A program made the translations under genes and the position numbers. Below, piece after piece: positions 52,737 through 61,609 of a DNA stretch of 64,000 bases; positions within the stretch are counted from its first letter, which is position 1; each line of letters starts with the position of its first letter. The stretch is taken from the NCBI GenBank assembly GCA_021463195.1, contig JAJTXZ010000006.1, forward strand, positions 1 to 64,000, given 5' to 3'. The DNA comes from Anaerolineae bacterium (GTDB taxonomy: Bacteria; Chloroflexota; Anaerolineae; UBA4142; SHND01). The notes beneath the pieces were generated by a model that made no database searches, had not been told where the DNA came from, and was given only the letters and a program-made list of their open reading frames with translations.

Positions 52737-53857
52737 GCTTTGAACTTGTTTTTTTGATAAAACTCGCGCATCGTCTCCACCACGCGTTCCATCTGCGCGT
52801 GCGCGAGTTCGGGATAAATCGGCAGCGATAAAATTTCTTGCGCCGCTCTTTCTGTTTCAGGAAATTCGCCGCGCTGGTGTCCGAGATTTTTATAGACGGG
52901 TTGCATGTGCAATGGCACAGGATAATGAATCCCCGCCTCAATGTCGCGCGCTTTGAGATATTCAAGCAATTCATCGCGCTGACGCGTGCGAATGACGTAC
53001 AAGTGATACACCGCTTTGACATACGCGGGTTCGTACGGCGTCACAATCGAAGCGTCCACGTTCGACAATAATTCGGTGTAATAGTCCGCGTGCGCGCGGC
53101 GCGCCGCGTTCCATTCGGGGAGATGTTTTAATTTCACATCGAGGATCGCGCCTTGAATCCCATCGAGACGAAACCCATAGCCGCTGATTTCATGTTCGTA
53201 TTTGCTGGTGCGCCCGTGGTCGCGCAGCATCCGAATTTTATGATTCAGTTCATCATCATTCGTCACGAGCGCGCCCGCGTCGCCATACGCGCCGAGATTT
53301 TTTCCCGGATAAAAACTGAAACAGGTCATCAAGCCCATCGTGCCGACGCTGCGTCCGCGATACGTCGCGCCGTGCGCTTGCGCGGCGTCTTCGATGACGG
53401 GAATGTTGTGTTTGCGCGCGATTTCCATAATCGCGTCCATCTCGGCGGGCTGTCCGTACAAATGCACGGGAATAATCGCTTTGGTGCGCGGCGTGATGGC
53501 GGATTCTAATTTGTTTGGATCAAGATTGTATGTGCGAGGGTCAATGTCAACGAACACCGGGCGCGCGCCGAGCAGCGCAATCGGTTCGGACGTGGCGATG
53601 AACGTGTGCGCGCTAGTAATCACCTCATCGCCCGCGCCGATGTTCAGCGCCATCATTGCGAGATGTAACGCCGCCGTGCCGGAATCGAGACCAATCGCGT
53701 GTTTGACATTGCAAAAGCGCGCGAAATTTTCTTCGAACTGTTTGGCTTCGGGTCCGAGAATAAACGCGGTGCGGTCAATCGTGCGCTGAATCGCCGCGTC
53801 AATTTCGGGCTTGATGGTTTCGTATTGCGCGTGTAAATCTACGAGTGGGATTTTCAT
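52727..53857 (-). CDS. DegT/DnrJ/EryC1-family sugar aminotransferase
   Basis: 376 aa. KIPLVDLHAQYETIKPEIDA and FILGPEAKQFEENFARFCN are the family start. GLDSGTAALHLAMMAL, VIEDAAQAHGATYRG, and the PLP lysine in SFYPGKNLGAYGDAGALVTN complete the site. It transfers an amino group to a keto sugar bound to a nucleotide. With the oxidoreductase (56497) and acyltransferase (55880) it would make an acylated amino sugar, as WbpB/WbpE/WbpD do for a UDP-linked 2,3-diamino sugar; that pathway assignment is inference. The last residues (NKFKAKS) lie in a word repeat. Confidence 0.9.
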   Translation of the reverse strand: MKIPLVDLHAQYETIKPEIDAAIQRTIDRTAFILGPEAKQFEENFARFCNVKHAIGLDSGTAALHLAMMALNIGAGDEVITSAHTFIATSEPIALLGARPVFVDIDPRTYNLDPNKLESAITPRTKAIIPVHLYGQPAEMDAIMEIARKHNIPVIEDAAQAHGATYRGRSVGTMGLMTCFSFYPGKNLGAYGDAGALVTNDDELNHKIRMLRDHGRTSKYEHEISGYGFRLDGIQGAILDVKLKHLPEWNAARRAHADYYTELLSNVDASIVTPYEPAYVKAVYHLYVIRTRQRDELLEYLKARDIEAGIHYPVPLHMQPVYKNLGHQRGEFPETERAAQEILSLPIYPELAHAQMERVVETMREFYQKNKFKAKS

Positions 53858-53870
53858 AAAACTCCTGTGA

Positions 53871-53957
53871 TTAGAGATTGGAGATTAGAGATTGGAGATT
53901 AGAGATTGGAGATTAGAGATTGGAGATTAGAGATTGGAGATTAGAGACTTGAGATTG
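53871..53957. repeat. 14-bp tandem repeat TTAGAGATTGGAGA
   Basis: Five perfect units (53871-53940) and a decaying sixth. It fills the spacer upstream of the aminotransferase ATG, so it may affect that gene's leader. The same words recur near 17580 and 57540. Confidence 0.95.
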
Positions 53958-53966
53958 AATATTTAC

Positions 53967-54070
53967 TATCGCACTATCGCACCATCGCACTATCGCACCA
54001 TCGCACTATCGCACTATCGCACTATCGCACCATCGCACCATCGCACCATCGCACCATCGCACTATCGCAC
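53967..54070. repeat. 8-bp tandem repeat YATCGCAC, 13 units
   Basis: Thirteen consecutive TATCGCAC or CATCGCAC units. The right-hand part is coding: it forms the last 20 or so residues of the DUF2330 protein, which therefore has an 8-residue peptide period (AIVRWCDG, AMVRWCDS). An inverted copy of three units lies on the other side of that gene (55147-55170). Since 8 is not a multiple of three, each change in unit number would shift the frame of the tail. Confidence 0.95.
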
Positions 54071-55112
54071 CATCACCTACCGCGCGTCGCCGCGTGAACA
54101 TTACAAGAAAAATAACAAACGCCGCCGCGCCCAAAAACATCGCGCCAACGCACGCCAGTAAAACAAAACCGCTCACATCTTGTTTGATGATTTTAACATT
54201 CACTTCGCGAAAGATCGTATCTTGCGGCGCGAACGTGAATGTGAAATCGTCGTCCACTTGGGTCGGGTCCACCGAATCAATATATTTGGTCAAAAAATAT
54301 TTTCGTTCGATATAGGGCGCGAGAGTCGAAGCGGGCGCAAGCGACGATGGTTCAATCCAATCCGCGTACGCCACGCGCGATGCGCCAAACGAGCTATTTT
54401 TTTCGACGCGATGGTCCGCCAAAATGTACAGCGCCACCGTCTGTTGATTGTCCGCCAACGCGGACGAACGCATCGGATAAATCAATTCGTTTGTATCAAA
54501 CGCGATGGCAAGCGGCGCAAGGTCGCCCGTTAAGCGCGCGTCAGCTTGGTCCGGGCGCACGCGAATCGCGACAAAAGTCCAATTTTTTTCGATATTCGGC
54601 GCGAGAATTTCGGCTGCGCGTGGGTCGAGTTGAAAACCATTTTCGTCGAGCCACGCATTCAAGACGCGCGCGTCGGTCGCGGCGAGATTCGCCACATCGA
54701 ACGGTCCGAGATTTTGACGCGACAAGACCGTTACCGCTGGCGCCCCCGCGCCATCCGGCGGCAACGCGCCCACGCCCATCATTGGGAAAAACACCCATTC
54801 TGTTTTGACGCGCTCTAACGGCTTGGTCATTTCTTGCAGCTCGTCAAAAATTTTCGCGTCGGCGAGCTGGACATCCGCTTGCGACGGCACAGGCACAATG
54901 ATTGCGGCTTCGGGCGATTCTCCTAAAACGCCGAGCGACATGACAATCAGTTCGCGCTGTCCGTCCCAGCGCAGCAGCGAACGTTCTTGAGCCACACGCG
55001 CATCATCGCCTTGAGTAATATAAATGCCGCAGCCGCACGCGTACGCGGTGGAAGCCGAGAACGCGAGCAAAAATAAAAACGCGGCGAGGAAAATTTTCAA
55101 AAAAACGCGCAT
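54006..55112 (-). CDS. DUF2330 exported membrane-anchored protein
   Basis: 368 aa. Signal peptide LKIFLAAFLFLLAFSASTAY, then ACGCGIYITQGDDARVAQER, the usual Cys-rich start of DUF2330. ESPEAAIIVPVPSQADVQLA and TEWVFFPMMGVG belong to the conserved core. A C-terminal membrane segment (FVLLACVGAMFLGAAAFVIF) is followed by an RRR stop-transfer, and then by a tail coded by the 8-bp repeat array. The tail is likely a by-product of the repeat reaching the gene. Function of the family is unknown. The gene is bounded on both sides by GTGCGATR/YATCGCAC repeats in inverted orientation. Confidence 0.85.
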   Translation of the reverse strand: MRVFLKIFLAAFLFLLAFSASTAYACGCGIYITQGDDARVAQERSLLRWDGQRELIVMSLGVLGESPEAAIIVPVPSQADVQLADAKIFDELQEMTKPLERVKTEWVFFPMMGVGALPPDGAGAPAVTVLSRQNLGPFDVANLAATDARVLNAWLDENGFQLDPRAAEILAPNIEKNWTFVAIRVRPDQADARLTGDLAPLAIAFDTNELIYPMRSSALADNQQTVALYILADHRVEKNSSFGASRVAYADWIEPSSLAPASTLAPYIERKYFLTKYIDSVDPTQVDDDFTFTFAPQDTIFREVNVKIIKQDVSGFVLLACVGAMFLGAAAFVIFLVMFTRRRAVGDGAIVRWCDGAMVRWCDSAIVR

Positions 55113-55146
55113 TTTAAATCGAGTGTGATAATGGGATAGTATGATA

Positions 55147-55221
55147 GTGCGATAGTGCGATGGTGCGATAGTTCCAATCTGCTATCTGTTATCCGCTATC
55201 TGCTATCTGCCATCCGCCATT
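55147..55221. repeat. GTGCGATR units and CTATCTG-type word repeats
   Basis: Three units of GTGCGATA/G (55147-55170), the inverse of the array at 53967, then CTATCTGTTATCCGCTATCT-like words (55178-55221) up to the 3' end of pdxH. Confidence 0.9.
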
Positions 55222-55862
55222 CACGGCGCGAGCCGTTCGATGTTCCAAACATTGTTCACGCCGCGCGTGTAACGCAATCTATCATGCAAACGATTTTCGC
55301 GTCCTTGCCAGAATTCAAAGACGTCGGGAATCACGCGGTAGCCGCCCCACTGCGCGGGACGCAAAACATGATTCGGATTTTTCGCGTCGAGTTCCGCTAC
55401 GCGCGTTTCCAAAAATGCGCGGTTCGGAATGACTTGGCTTTGCGGTGACGCCGCCGCGCTCAACTGTGAACCGCGCGGGCGCGAATCAAAATACGCGTCC
55501 GATTCTTGCGCGCTCACGCGTTCGACGCGTCCTTCGATGCGAATTTGGCGATGCAGCGGCTGCCAGAAAAAAACGAGCGTGGCAAAAGGGTTGTCTTTGA
55601 GTTCTTTGCCTTTGCGGCTCGCGTAATTGGTAAAAAAAATAAAGCCGCGTTCGTCCACGCCGCGCAAAAGTAAAACGCGCGCGGACGGTTTCGCGTCGAG
55701 CGCGGCAGTCGCCACAAGCATCGCGTTCGGTTCGGCCAAATTTTCGGCGATGGCGACGTCGAGCCATTGTTGAAACATGACGAATGGGTTCGCGTTCGCG
55801 TCGTGTTCGTCAAGCGCGCCGCTGGTGTATTGAATACGAAGTTCTGTGATGGGATTTGTCAT
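55221..55862 (-). CDS. pdxH: Pyridoxamine 5'-phosphate oxidase
   Basis: 213 aa. NPFVMFQQWLDVAIAENLAE, AMLVATAALDAKPSARVLLL, FIFFTNYASRKGKELKDNP and RQIRIEGRVERVSAQESDAY are in PdxH order. The C-terminus EFWQGRENRLHDRLRYTRG with W-x-G-x2-x-R-L-H-D-R is diagnostic. It oxidises pyridoxamine- or pyridoxine-phosphate to PLP with FMN, the cofactor of the nearby aminotransferase. I choose the ATG at 55862 with GGAGG upstream; another ATG lies at 55883. The stretch between them is built of GAACGACGAATGAC words. Confidence 0.92.
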   Translation of the reverse strand: MTNPITELRIQYTSGALDEHDANANPFVMFQQWLDVAIAENLAEPNAMLVATAALDAKPSARVLLLRGVDERGFIFFTNYASRKGKELKDNPFATLVFFWQPLHRQIRIEGRVERVSAQESDAYFDSRPRGSQLSAAASPQSQVIPNRAFLETRVAELDAKNPNHVLRPAQWGGYRVIPDVFEFWQGRENRLHDRLRYTRGVNNVWNIERLAP

Positions 55863-55879
55863 TCGTCGTTCGTCCTCCA

Positions 55880-56500
55880 TCATTCGTCATAGTCTGCAAT
55901 TTCGGCGATGCTCTTGATGACGCGCGCGGGATTACCTATGACCACCGCGCCGTCGGGAACATCGCGCGTGACCACCGCGCCCGCGCCCACCAACGCGTTT
56001 TCGCCAATCACGACGCCGGGCAATAATGTCGCGTTCGCGCCGATTTTCGCGCCGCGTTTAATGTGCGCGCCGCGCAAATTTTCCTTGACGCCGCGCGATT
56101 GCGGATAGCGCGCGTTCGTGACGACGACGTTCGGACCGAGCCAGCAGTTTTCTTCCAGCACCGAAAATTCGGGGACAAAAACGTTCGAGTGCAAACGAGC
56201 GTTGTCGCCAATTTTAACATGATGTTCCACAATCGTGTGCGAGCCGATGCTGACGTTGTTGCCGATTTCGTTTTCTTCGCGCAGCAAAACGCCGTGACCG
56301 GTTTGAAAATCGTCGCCAATCACATTGCCCGCGTAAATGACGGTGTGCGAACGAATCACCGCGCGCGCCCCGATGCGCGTTACGAGTTCGCCCGAATTTT
56401 TTCCGCGCGGCGGCTCGCCGATAATGACGAATGCGCCGAGTGTTGGGTCGGTGGCAAAGAAAACGTTGGGGTGAATTACTTTATTATTTTCCGCGTTCAT
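55880..56500 (-). CDS. Left-handed beta-helix acyltransferase (WbpD-like)
   Basis: 206 aa of hexapeptide repeats: [60 protein letters not shown], and the typical end [18 protein letters not shown]. His residues in SHTIVEHH may serve as catalytic base. It likely N-acetylates an amino sugar made by the DegT aminotransferase. Its ATG overlaps the stop of the oxidoreductase gene upstream (4 nt), so they are coupled. NPPR-like loop differences do not allow exact substrate assignment. Confidence 0.85.
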   Translation of the reverse strand: MNAENNKVIHPNVFFATDPTLGAFVIIGEPPRGKNSGELVTRIGARAVIRSHTVIYAGNVIGDDFQTGHGVLLREENEIGNNVSIGSHTIVEHHVKIGDNARLHSNVFVPEFSVLEENCWLGPNVVVTNARYPQSRGVKENLRGAHIKRGAKIGANATLLPGVVIGENALVGAGAVVTRDVPDGAVVIGNPARVIKSIAEIADYDE

Positions 56501-57534
56501 CCGCGTTTATCCGCGTCCATTGAATTGAGTTGAATAGGAGTTCCATTCTGCCCCAACGACTCTTGCGCGGCTTCCAACACGCGCACGACGCGCAAACCGT
56601 TCTCGCCGTCGGTGCGCGGCGTTTTGTTGTCGCGGATACATTCGAGAAAATGCGCGCACTCGTGCTTGAGCGGTTCGGTTAAATCAATTTTCGGAATGTA
56701 CAAATCGCCGCTGCGCACGCGCAGTTGAAATTCGCCGAACGCGTCGCCGCGTTTGTAGACGCCTTTGTCGTAAATTTTGATTTTCGCTTCGGGGTCCACG
56801 TCGTCATACACAATCATTTTCTCCGAACCAACAAACGTCATCTGCCGCGTTTTGCTCGGGTCGAGCCATGACGCGTGAATGTGTCCGACAATATTGTTTG
56901 GAAAATTCAACAGCGCGAATACAACATCTTCAATTCCTGGATGCAAATATGTCGCGCCGTGCGCGGAAACGGAAAGCGGCATTTGTTTCAGCAGCGCGAG
57001 CATAATCGAAACATCGTGCGGCGCGATGCTCCACAACGCGTTAATGTCCGTTTGCACGCGTCCGAGATTCACGCGGTTCGCGTAAATGTAATAGAGCTCG
57101 CCCAACGCGCCCGCGTCCAATAGCTCTTGAATTTTCCAGACGGCAGGGTTGTACTCGAACGTGTGTCCCACCATCAAGACGCGATTATTTTTGCGCGCGA
57201 GGTCAGTCAACGCGCGCGCGTCGGCGCTCGTGAGCGCGAGCGGTTTTTCGACAAGAACATGTTTGCCCGCATTCAGCGCTTGCGACACAAGTTCGAAATG
57301 GGAACGCGCCGGTGTGGCAATCACCAGCGCGTCGAGAGTGGGATTTTCGATGAGCGCGCGCGCGTCGTTCGCCGTTTGTTGCAGTGAATACAAACGCGCG
57401 GCTTCCGCTAAACGCGCGTTGTCGGCGTCCGCGCACGCGACGAGCCACGCCTCGGGCAACTGATGAAAATTGCGCGCGAGGTTCGGACCCCAATAGCCGT
57501 AACCGACGAGACCGAGACGAAGACGGGAAGACAT
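56497..57534 (-). CDS. Gfo/Idh/MocA-family sugar oxidoreductase
   Basis: 345 aa. [20 protein letters not shown] is the NAD(P)-binding start with Y-W-G-P-N as in WbpB-type sugar dehydrogenases. [35 protein letters not shown] (E-K-P catalytic Lys) and [18 protein letters not shown] follow. It probably oxidises C3 of a nucleotide sugar to give the keto substrate for the aminotransferase. It is the first gene of the pair with the acyltransferase. Its last codons are a CGCGTTTATCCGCG-type word repeat. Confidence 0.9.
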   Translation of the reverse strand: MSSRLRLGLVGYGYWGPNLARNFHQLPEAWLVACADADNARLAEAARLYSLQQTANDARALIENPTLDALVIATPARSHFELVSQALNAGKHVLVEKPLALTSADARALTDLARKNNRVLMVGHTFEYNPAVWKIQELLDAGALGELYYIYANRVNLGRVQTDINALWSIAPHDVSIMLALLKQMPLSVSAHGATYLHPGIEDVVFALLNFPNNIVGHIHASWLDPSKTRQMTFVGSEKMIVYDDVDPEAKIKIYDKGVYKRGDAFGEFQLRVRSGDLYIPKIDLTEPLKHECAHFLECIRDNKTPRTDGENGLRVVRVLEAAQESLGQNGTPIQLNSMDADKRG

Positions 57535-57568
57535 TGGAGATTGGAGATTAGAAATTGAGAGTCACGAT

Positions 57569-58009
57569 TTATGCAATCCGTTCGAGAAATTGCGCGGGCG
57601 TGACGATTTCGAATTTGAAGCGGCGGCGTTCTTGGATTGATATTTCTAACAGGTCGCGATCCAAAGTGATCAGAAACCTTACTTGCCCCGAGTCAGCAGC
57701 AGCCAAGACATGTTCGTCTTTCAGGTCTCGTTCCAGATGAAAACGCCGTCCCAGCTTGATCCATGTCACCGAGTCACGCGCAAGCAATCGTTCCATGAAC
57801 TTGGCAATGCGCGGTTCCGCGATCCTTGCGCGACGCGCTAGAGTTTCGTATTCCTCGACTATCTCGTCAGAGACAAAAAGCTGGAGCCGATGATGCACCC
57901 ATAGCAAATAGACGCGCACACTTGGCGAGTGACGATTCGGGCTTGTCCACGCGCGCCCAATTACACTCGCGTCAATTACGACGCGCAGACGCTCTTTGCG
58001 TTTTGCCAT
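57569..58009 (-). CDS. PIN-domain toxin, second pair
   Basis: 146 aa. RVVIDASVIGRAWTS, VSDEIVEEYETLARRARIAE, LKDEHVLAAADSGQVRFLIT and LDRDLLEI give the acidic PIN positions; FEIVTPAQFLERI is the usual end. It is related in pattern to the toxin at 884 but diverged. The start at 58009 overlaps the antitoxin gene by 38 bp; an ATG at 58045 in the same frame is less likely. Target unknown. Confidence 0.85.
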   Translation of the reverse strand: MAKRKERLRVVIDASVIGRAWTSPNRHSPSVRVYLLWVHHRLQLFVSDEIVEEYETLARRARIAEPRIAKFMERLLARDSVTWIKLGRRFHLERDLKDEHVLAAADSGQVRFLITLDRDLLEISIQERRRFKFEIVTPAQFLERIA

Positions 58010-58271
58010 TTTGTTTGTGACGCGCGTTCTTGGGCGCTCTGGCACGGCGGATTTCTTTTACCATCCGCACGGCTTCCGCGTCCGTCTTGATCCGTCCGCG
58101 CGCATCGCGACGCATTTCCTCGAATAGTACGAGGTCGGCTTGTTCCTCCAGATACTCGCGTACTAGCTGCGCCAAGTACGAGTATGGACGTTTGTCCTGT
58201 TTTGCAACCGTTTCGGCAAACTCATTCCACAAACTCGTTTCCATTGGGATTAAGGTCTCTCGCATCGCCAT
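57972..58271 (-). CDS. Antitoxin-like small protein
   Basis: 99 aa. The ATG at 58271 follows GGAGG by 6 nt. METSLWNEFAETVAKQDKRP and YSYLAQLVREYLEEQADL look like a ribbon-helix-helix or small helical antitoxin, and the rest is charged and basic (RRARAPKNARHKQNGKTQ). It lies directly before and overlapping the PIN toxin, the normal order. Likely forms the neutralising complex and represses the operon. Confidence 0.75.
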   Translation of the reverse strand: MAMRETLIPMETSLWNEFAETVAKQDKRPYSYLAQLVREYLEEQADLVLFEEMRRDARGRIKTDAEAVRMVKEIRRARAPKNARHKQNGKTQRASARRN

Positions 58272-58285
58272 ACGCGCCTCCTTAT

Positions 58286-58837
58286 TTATACTTGTGCCAT
58301 TTCGCGCACCGGAATCAATTCCATCTCTTCCAGTGTTCTCAAAATTTTCTGCGCGGATTCCTGCACCGTTTCCTTGTCCGAGTGATACGTCACTTCGGGA
58401 TTGAGCGGCGCTTCGTAGGGGTCGCTGACGCCGGTGAAATTTTTAATTTCGCCCGCGAGCGCCTTTTTGTACAACCCTTTCACGTCGCGTTCCGCCAAAA
58501 CGGGAATCGGACATTCGGCGTACACTTCGACAAAATTTTCAATCTTGCCGCGAATCTCGTCACGAATTTCGCGGTAGGGTGAAATCGCCGCCGCGATCGC
58601 GACAACGCCGTTGCGCGACAACACTTCGCACACCCAACCGATGCGGCGAATGTTTGTGTCGCGATCTTCTTTGGAAAAGCCCAAACCTTTTGATAAATTT
58701 TCGCGCACCACATCGCCGTCCAAGACTTCGACTTTCATGCCGCGCGCGCGCAGTTCTTGTTCAATCACGCGCGAGACGGTTGTCTTGCCCGCGCCCGAAA
58801 GCCCGGTGAACCAGAGTGTGAATCCTTGATGTTCCAC
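58286..58837 (-). CDS. cysC: Adenylylsulfate (APS) kinase
   Basis: 183 aa from the GTG at 58837. [20 protein letters not shown] is the P-loop, [20 protein letters not shown] the APS-binding loop, [20 protein letters not shown] and [20 protein letters not shown] complete the fold. It phosphorylates APS to PAPS. An ATG at 58882 would add 15 residues, but that ATG lies in the loop of a large repeat hairpin, and the added peptide ([14 protein letters not shown]) is translated repeat. The gene follows an alkaline-phosphatase-superfamily gene and sat in the same direction. Confidence 0.9.
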   Translation of the reverse strand: MEHQGFTLWFTGLSGAGKTTVSRVIEQELRARGMKVEVLDGDVVRENLSKGLGFSKEDRDTNIRRIGWVCEVLSRNGVVAIAAAISPYREIRDEIRGKIENFVEVYAECPIPVLAERDVKGLYKKALAGEIKNFTGVSDPYEAPLNPEVTYHSDKETVQESAQKILRTLEEMELIPVREMAQV

Positions 58838-58850
58838 TGTTGCGTAGCAA

Positions 58851-58909
58851 GTAGACAGGTAGACAAGGAAACAGGTAATCATGACCTGTCTACTTGTCTA
58901 CCTGTCTAC
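58851..58909. repeat. Large hairpin of GGTAGACAAG words
   Basis: 26-nt arms (58851-58876 and 58884-58909) are complementary at all but two or three positions, with a 7-nt loop that contains a minus-strand ATG. It lies between the phosphodiesterase-like gene and cysC. It could act as an attenuator or as an RNA structure that controls cysC start. Confidence 0.8.
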
Positions 58910-58913
58910 CTCT

Positions 58914-60341
58914 TTACCCTTCGCTTTTGATAATTTTTCCAATCATATCCGCCGGAATCGGCAGACCGAATTCATTCAACACCGTCGGCGCAATGTCAAC
59001 GAGTTTTGAATTTTTCAATTCGCGTCCGCCGAGTTTGCGCTTTGGGTCGAAATAAATGTACATCCCTTGCTGCGCGTGATTCGCGTCGTCGGGACCGGTG
59101 TCATTTTCAAACGTATAGATTTCGCCCGAACCGAGCGAGCCGACGCCGCGCCAATACAAATCGCCCCAAATGACGATGAGGTCGGGCGCGATGCCGTTCA
59201 CCTTTTTGTACACGTCTTGCGGTTTGAACGCGTGCGTTTTCATCGGTTTGCCTTCGTGGTCGGGCAGCGCGTGAAATTTTGCAATCAATTCATCGCGCAC
59301 TTGTTCGTACTGGTCGGGCGGAATGATGCCGTTCGGTTCGCGTCCTTGCACATTCAGAAATACGCGCGAATAGTAACCGCCTTCGCCCCACACGCGCGTT
59401 TTGTCCCAGTTGATTTTCGCTTTGGCTAACGGAATCACGCCTTGCGGTTTTTCGTCGAGAACGAGATAACCATTTTGCACCAACCACTCGTTGATACAAA
59501 TGCCGCCGTCCATCCGTTTCGCGCCGTGGTCGCTCATCACAATCACGCTCGTTTCGTCGTCAATCAATTCGAGCGTCTTGCCGATTTCTTTATCGAGCCA
59601 CACATAATAATCGTGAATCGAATTCAAAAGCGAATTGCCCGGCTCGTGCTTGATATGTTTCGGGTCGTGATATTTCCAGAAACCGTGATGCAAACGGTCC
59701 ACGCCGATTTCAACCGACATGAAATAATCCCAGTCGCGCGTTTTCATCAAATGATGAATCACCTTGAAGCGCGCTTCGGTCATTTCATAAATTTTTTCCA
59801 GCAGCCACTGTTTGTTTTCGGTGCGAAAATTTTCCGCGTCCACCGCGTAATTCGGCGCGACGCGCAAAATTTCTTCGCGCAACGTTTCGGGATACGTAAA
59901 TTTGCTGTTGACGTTCGGCGAAAGAAAACAGCCCACCATTCCGCCGTTCACCTGTTTCGGCGGATACGAGGGCGGCACGCCAATCATGTACGATTGTTTG
60001 CCGACGCGTCCAAGATAATCCCACACCGTCGGTTCCACAATCGAACGCGCATTCGCAATCGTCATTTTTTCATAAGAATAATCGGCGCGATTGCGAAAAC
60101 CATAAATGCCGAGCGTGCCGGGGTCTTTGGAAGTTTGCGAACACATCCACGCGGGAACGGTGATGGGCGGCAGCACCGATTCGAGTTCGCCCCACACGCC
60201 GTTCGACATGAGATAATTCAGATTCGGCAGTTCCGCGCGATATTGGTCAAACACCAGCGAAGGTTCCGCGCAGTCGAGACCGATGACGAGGACGCGTTTT
60301 TTCTTGCCTTTGCCAAATTGAAAATTAGGTGTATGCGTCAT
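58914..60341 (-). CDS. Alkaline-phosphatase-superfamily (type I phosphodiesterase-like) protein
   Basis: 475 aa. RVLVIGLDCAEPSLVFDQYR gives the first metal Asp. MSVEIGVDRLHHGFWKYHD and VIVMSDHGAKRMDGGICINE give the D-x-H and D-H metal ligands. In PPITVPAWMCSQTSKDPG the nucleophile position of usual PAW-T-S enzymes is Met66, followed by Cys67, so catalysis may differ or use the Cys. No signal peptide is seen, so it is probably cytoplasmic. It sits between sat and cysC, one base after the sat stop, so a link with APS/PAPS or another sulfated nucleotide is plausible but unproved. Confidence 0.85.
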   Translation of the reverse strand: MTHTPNFQFGKGKKKRVLVIGLDCAEPSLVFDQYRAELPNLNYLMSNGVWGELESVLPPITVPAWMCSQTSKDPGTLGIYGFRNRADYSYEKMTIANARSIVEPTVWDYLGRVGKQSYMIGVPPSYPPKQVNGGMVGCFLSPNVNSKFTYPETLREEILRVAPNYAVDAENFRTENKQWLLEKIYEMTEARFKVIHHLMKTRDWDYFMSVEIGVDRLHHGFWKYHDPKHIKHEPGNSLLNSIHDYYVWLDKEIGKTLELIDDETSVIVMSDHGAKRMDGGICINEWLVQNGYLVLDEKPQGVIPLAKAKINWDKTRVWGEGGYYSRVFLNVQGREPNGIIPPDQYEQVRDELIAKFHALPDHEGKPMKTHAFKPQDVYKKVNGIAPDLIVIWGDLYWRGVGSLGSGEIYTFENDTGPDDANHAQQGMYIYFDPKRKLGGRELKNSKLVDIAPTVLNEFGLPIPADMIGKIIKSEG

Positions 60342-60342
60342 G

Positions 60343-61560
60343 TTACTGATTTTCCGCTTTCTTTTTCGCGATGCCTTCAATCAAAACTTGCGCGACTTCG
60401 GGACGCGTAAATTCGGGCGGAAGCATTTCGCCGCGTTCCAGCATTTGACGAACTTTGGTGCCGCTCAAAACCACATGATCCTCTTCGGGATGCGGGCACG
60501 TTTTCGCCGAAACGATGCCGCCGCATTTTTTGCAATAAAAGGTGTGTTCAAATTTCAACGGCGTGATGCCGATTTCTTCCGTCGTGAAATTGTTGAACAT
60601 TTGCTGCGCGTCGTACGTGCCATAATAATTTCCAACGCCCGCATGGTCGCGTCCGATAATCATGTGCGTGCAGCCGTAATTTTTGCGGCAGAGCGCGTGG
60701 AAAATGGCTTCGCGCGGACCGGCGTAACGCATCGCGGCGGGAAAGACGCCGAGCAGCACGCGGTCGGGCGGATAATAATCGCGCAGCAGCGTTTGATACG
60801 ACGTCATTCGCACATCGGCGGGAATATCGTCCGCTTTGGTTTCGCCGACGAGCGGATGCAAAAACAAACCGTCCACAATTTCGAGCGCGGTCTTTTGAAT
60901 GTATTCGTGCGAGCGATGAATCGGATTGCGCGTCTGGAACGCGACGATTTTGTTCCAGCCATTGAGCGCGAACATTTTGCGCGTTTGCTCCGGCGTGTGA
61001 CGAAATTCCGGAAATTCCGTTTTCGCTTGCTGCGGCATGTCAATCAGCCACACCTCGCCCGCGAGATACACATCGCCCTGCGCGTACAAGCGCGCGACGC
61101 CGGGATGTTTTTCTTCGTCGGTGCGATACACGTTTTTCGCTTCATGCACCTTGTCGTAATCGAATTTTTCCGCGAGTTCCAATAGCCCGACGAGATGTCC
61201 GTCCGATTCGACGAGCGCAATGTCACTGCCGATGGCGTAATTGTCCGCGAGTTCGCGCGACACAGGCAGCGTAATCGGAATGCTCCACGGCAGTCCGTTC
61301 GCCAAGCGCATATTGTTGACGACGTTTTCGTAATCCGCTTTGCCCATGAATCCGGTGAGCGGACTCATTGCGCCGACAGCGATCATTTCGAGGTCGGACA
61401 AATTCACCGAATTGAGCGTGCGATAATGATGCGCGCTTTTGGCGCTTTCCGCGCGCGCGATAATTTTTTCGCGTTCTGCGCCCGTGACGATGCGATTGAT
61501 TAATACGCCCCCGTGCGGGGCGATTTCGCCGATGTACTGTTGGTTCATTAGTTTAATCAT
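60343..61560 (-). CDS. sat: Sulfate adenylyltransferase (ATP sulfurylase)
   Basis: 405 aa. [40 protein letters not shown] (Q-x-R-N-P-x-H-x-x-H) and [20 protein letters not shown] are the ATP- and sulfate-binding motifs. [16 protein letters not shown] includes a Cys-rich zinc-type loop found in this single-subunit type. It makes APS from ATP and sulfate, feeding CysC encoded downstream. Neither APS nor PAPS reductase is in the window, so use for sulfation as well as for assimilation is possible. GAGGA lies 12 nt before the ATG. Confidence 0.93.
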   Translation of the reverse strand: MIKLMNQQYIGEIAPHGGVLINRIVTGAEREKIIARAESAKSAHHYRTLNSVNLSDLEMIAVGAMSPLTGFMGKADYENVVNNMRLANGLPWSIPITLPVSRELADNYAIGSDIALVESDGHLVGLLELAEKFDYDKVHEAKNVYRTDEEKHPGVARLYAQGDVYLAGEVWLIDMPQQAKTEFPEFRHTPEQTRKMFALNGWNKIVAFQTRNPIHRSHEYIQKTALEIVDGLFLHPLVGETKADDIPADVRMTSYQTLLRDYYPPDRVLLGVFPAAMRYAGPREAIFHALCRKNYGCTHMIIGRDHAGVGNYYGTYDAQQMFNNFTTEEIGITPLKFEHTFYCKKCGGIVSAKTCPHPEEDHVVLSGTKVRQMLERGEMLPPEFTRPEVAQVLIEGIAKKKAENQ

Positions 61561-61609
61561 TTTTCGTTTTTGTCCTCTATTGCTTTATTTCTGATGTTTC
61601 GCTTCCGCG

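Noticed and set aside
53871-54070. Regular repeats that at first suggest a CRISPR array
   Set aside because: The units are directly tandem with no unique spacers, are only 14 and 8 bp long, and have no cas genes nearby.
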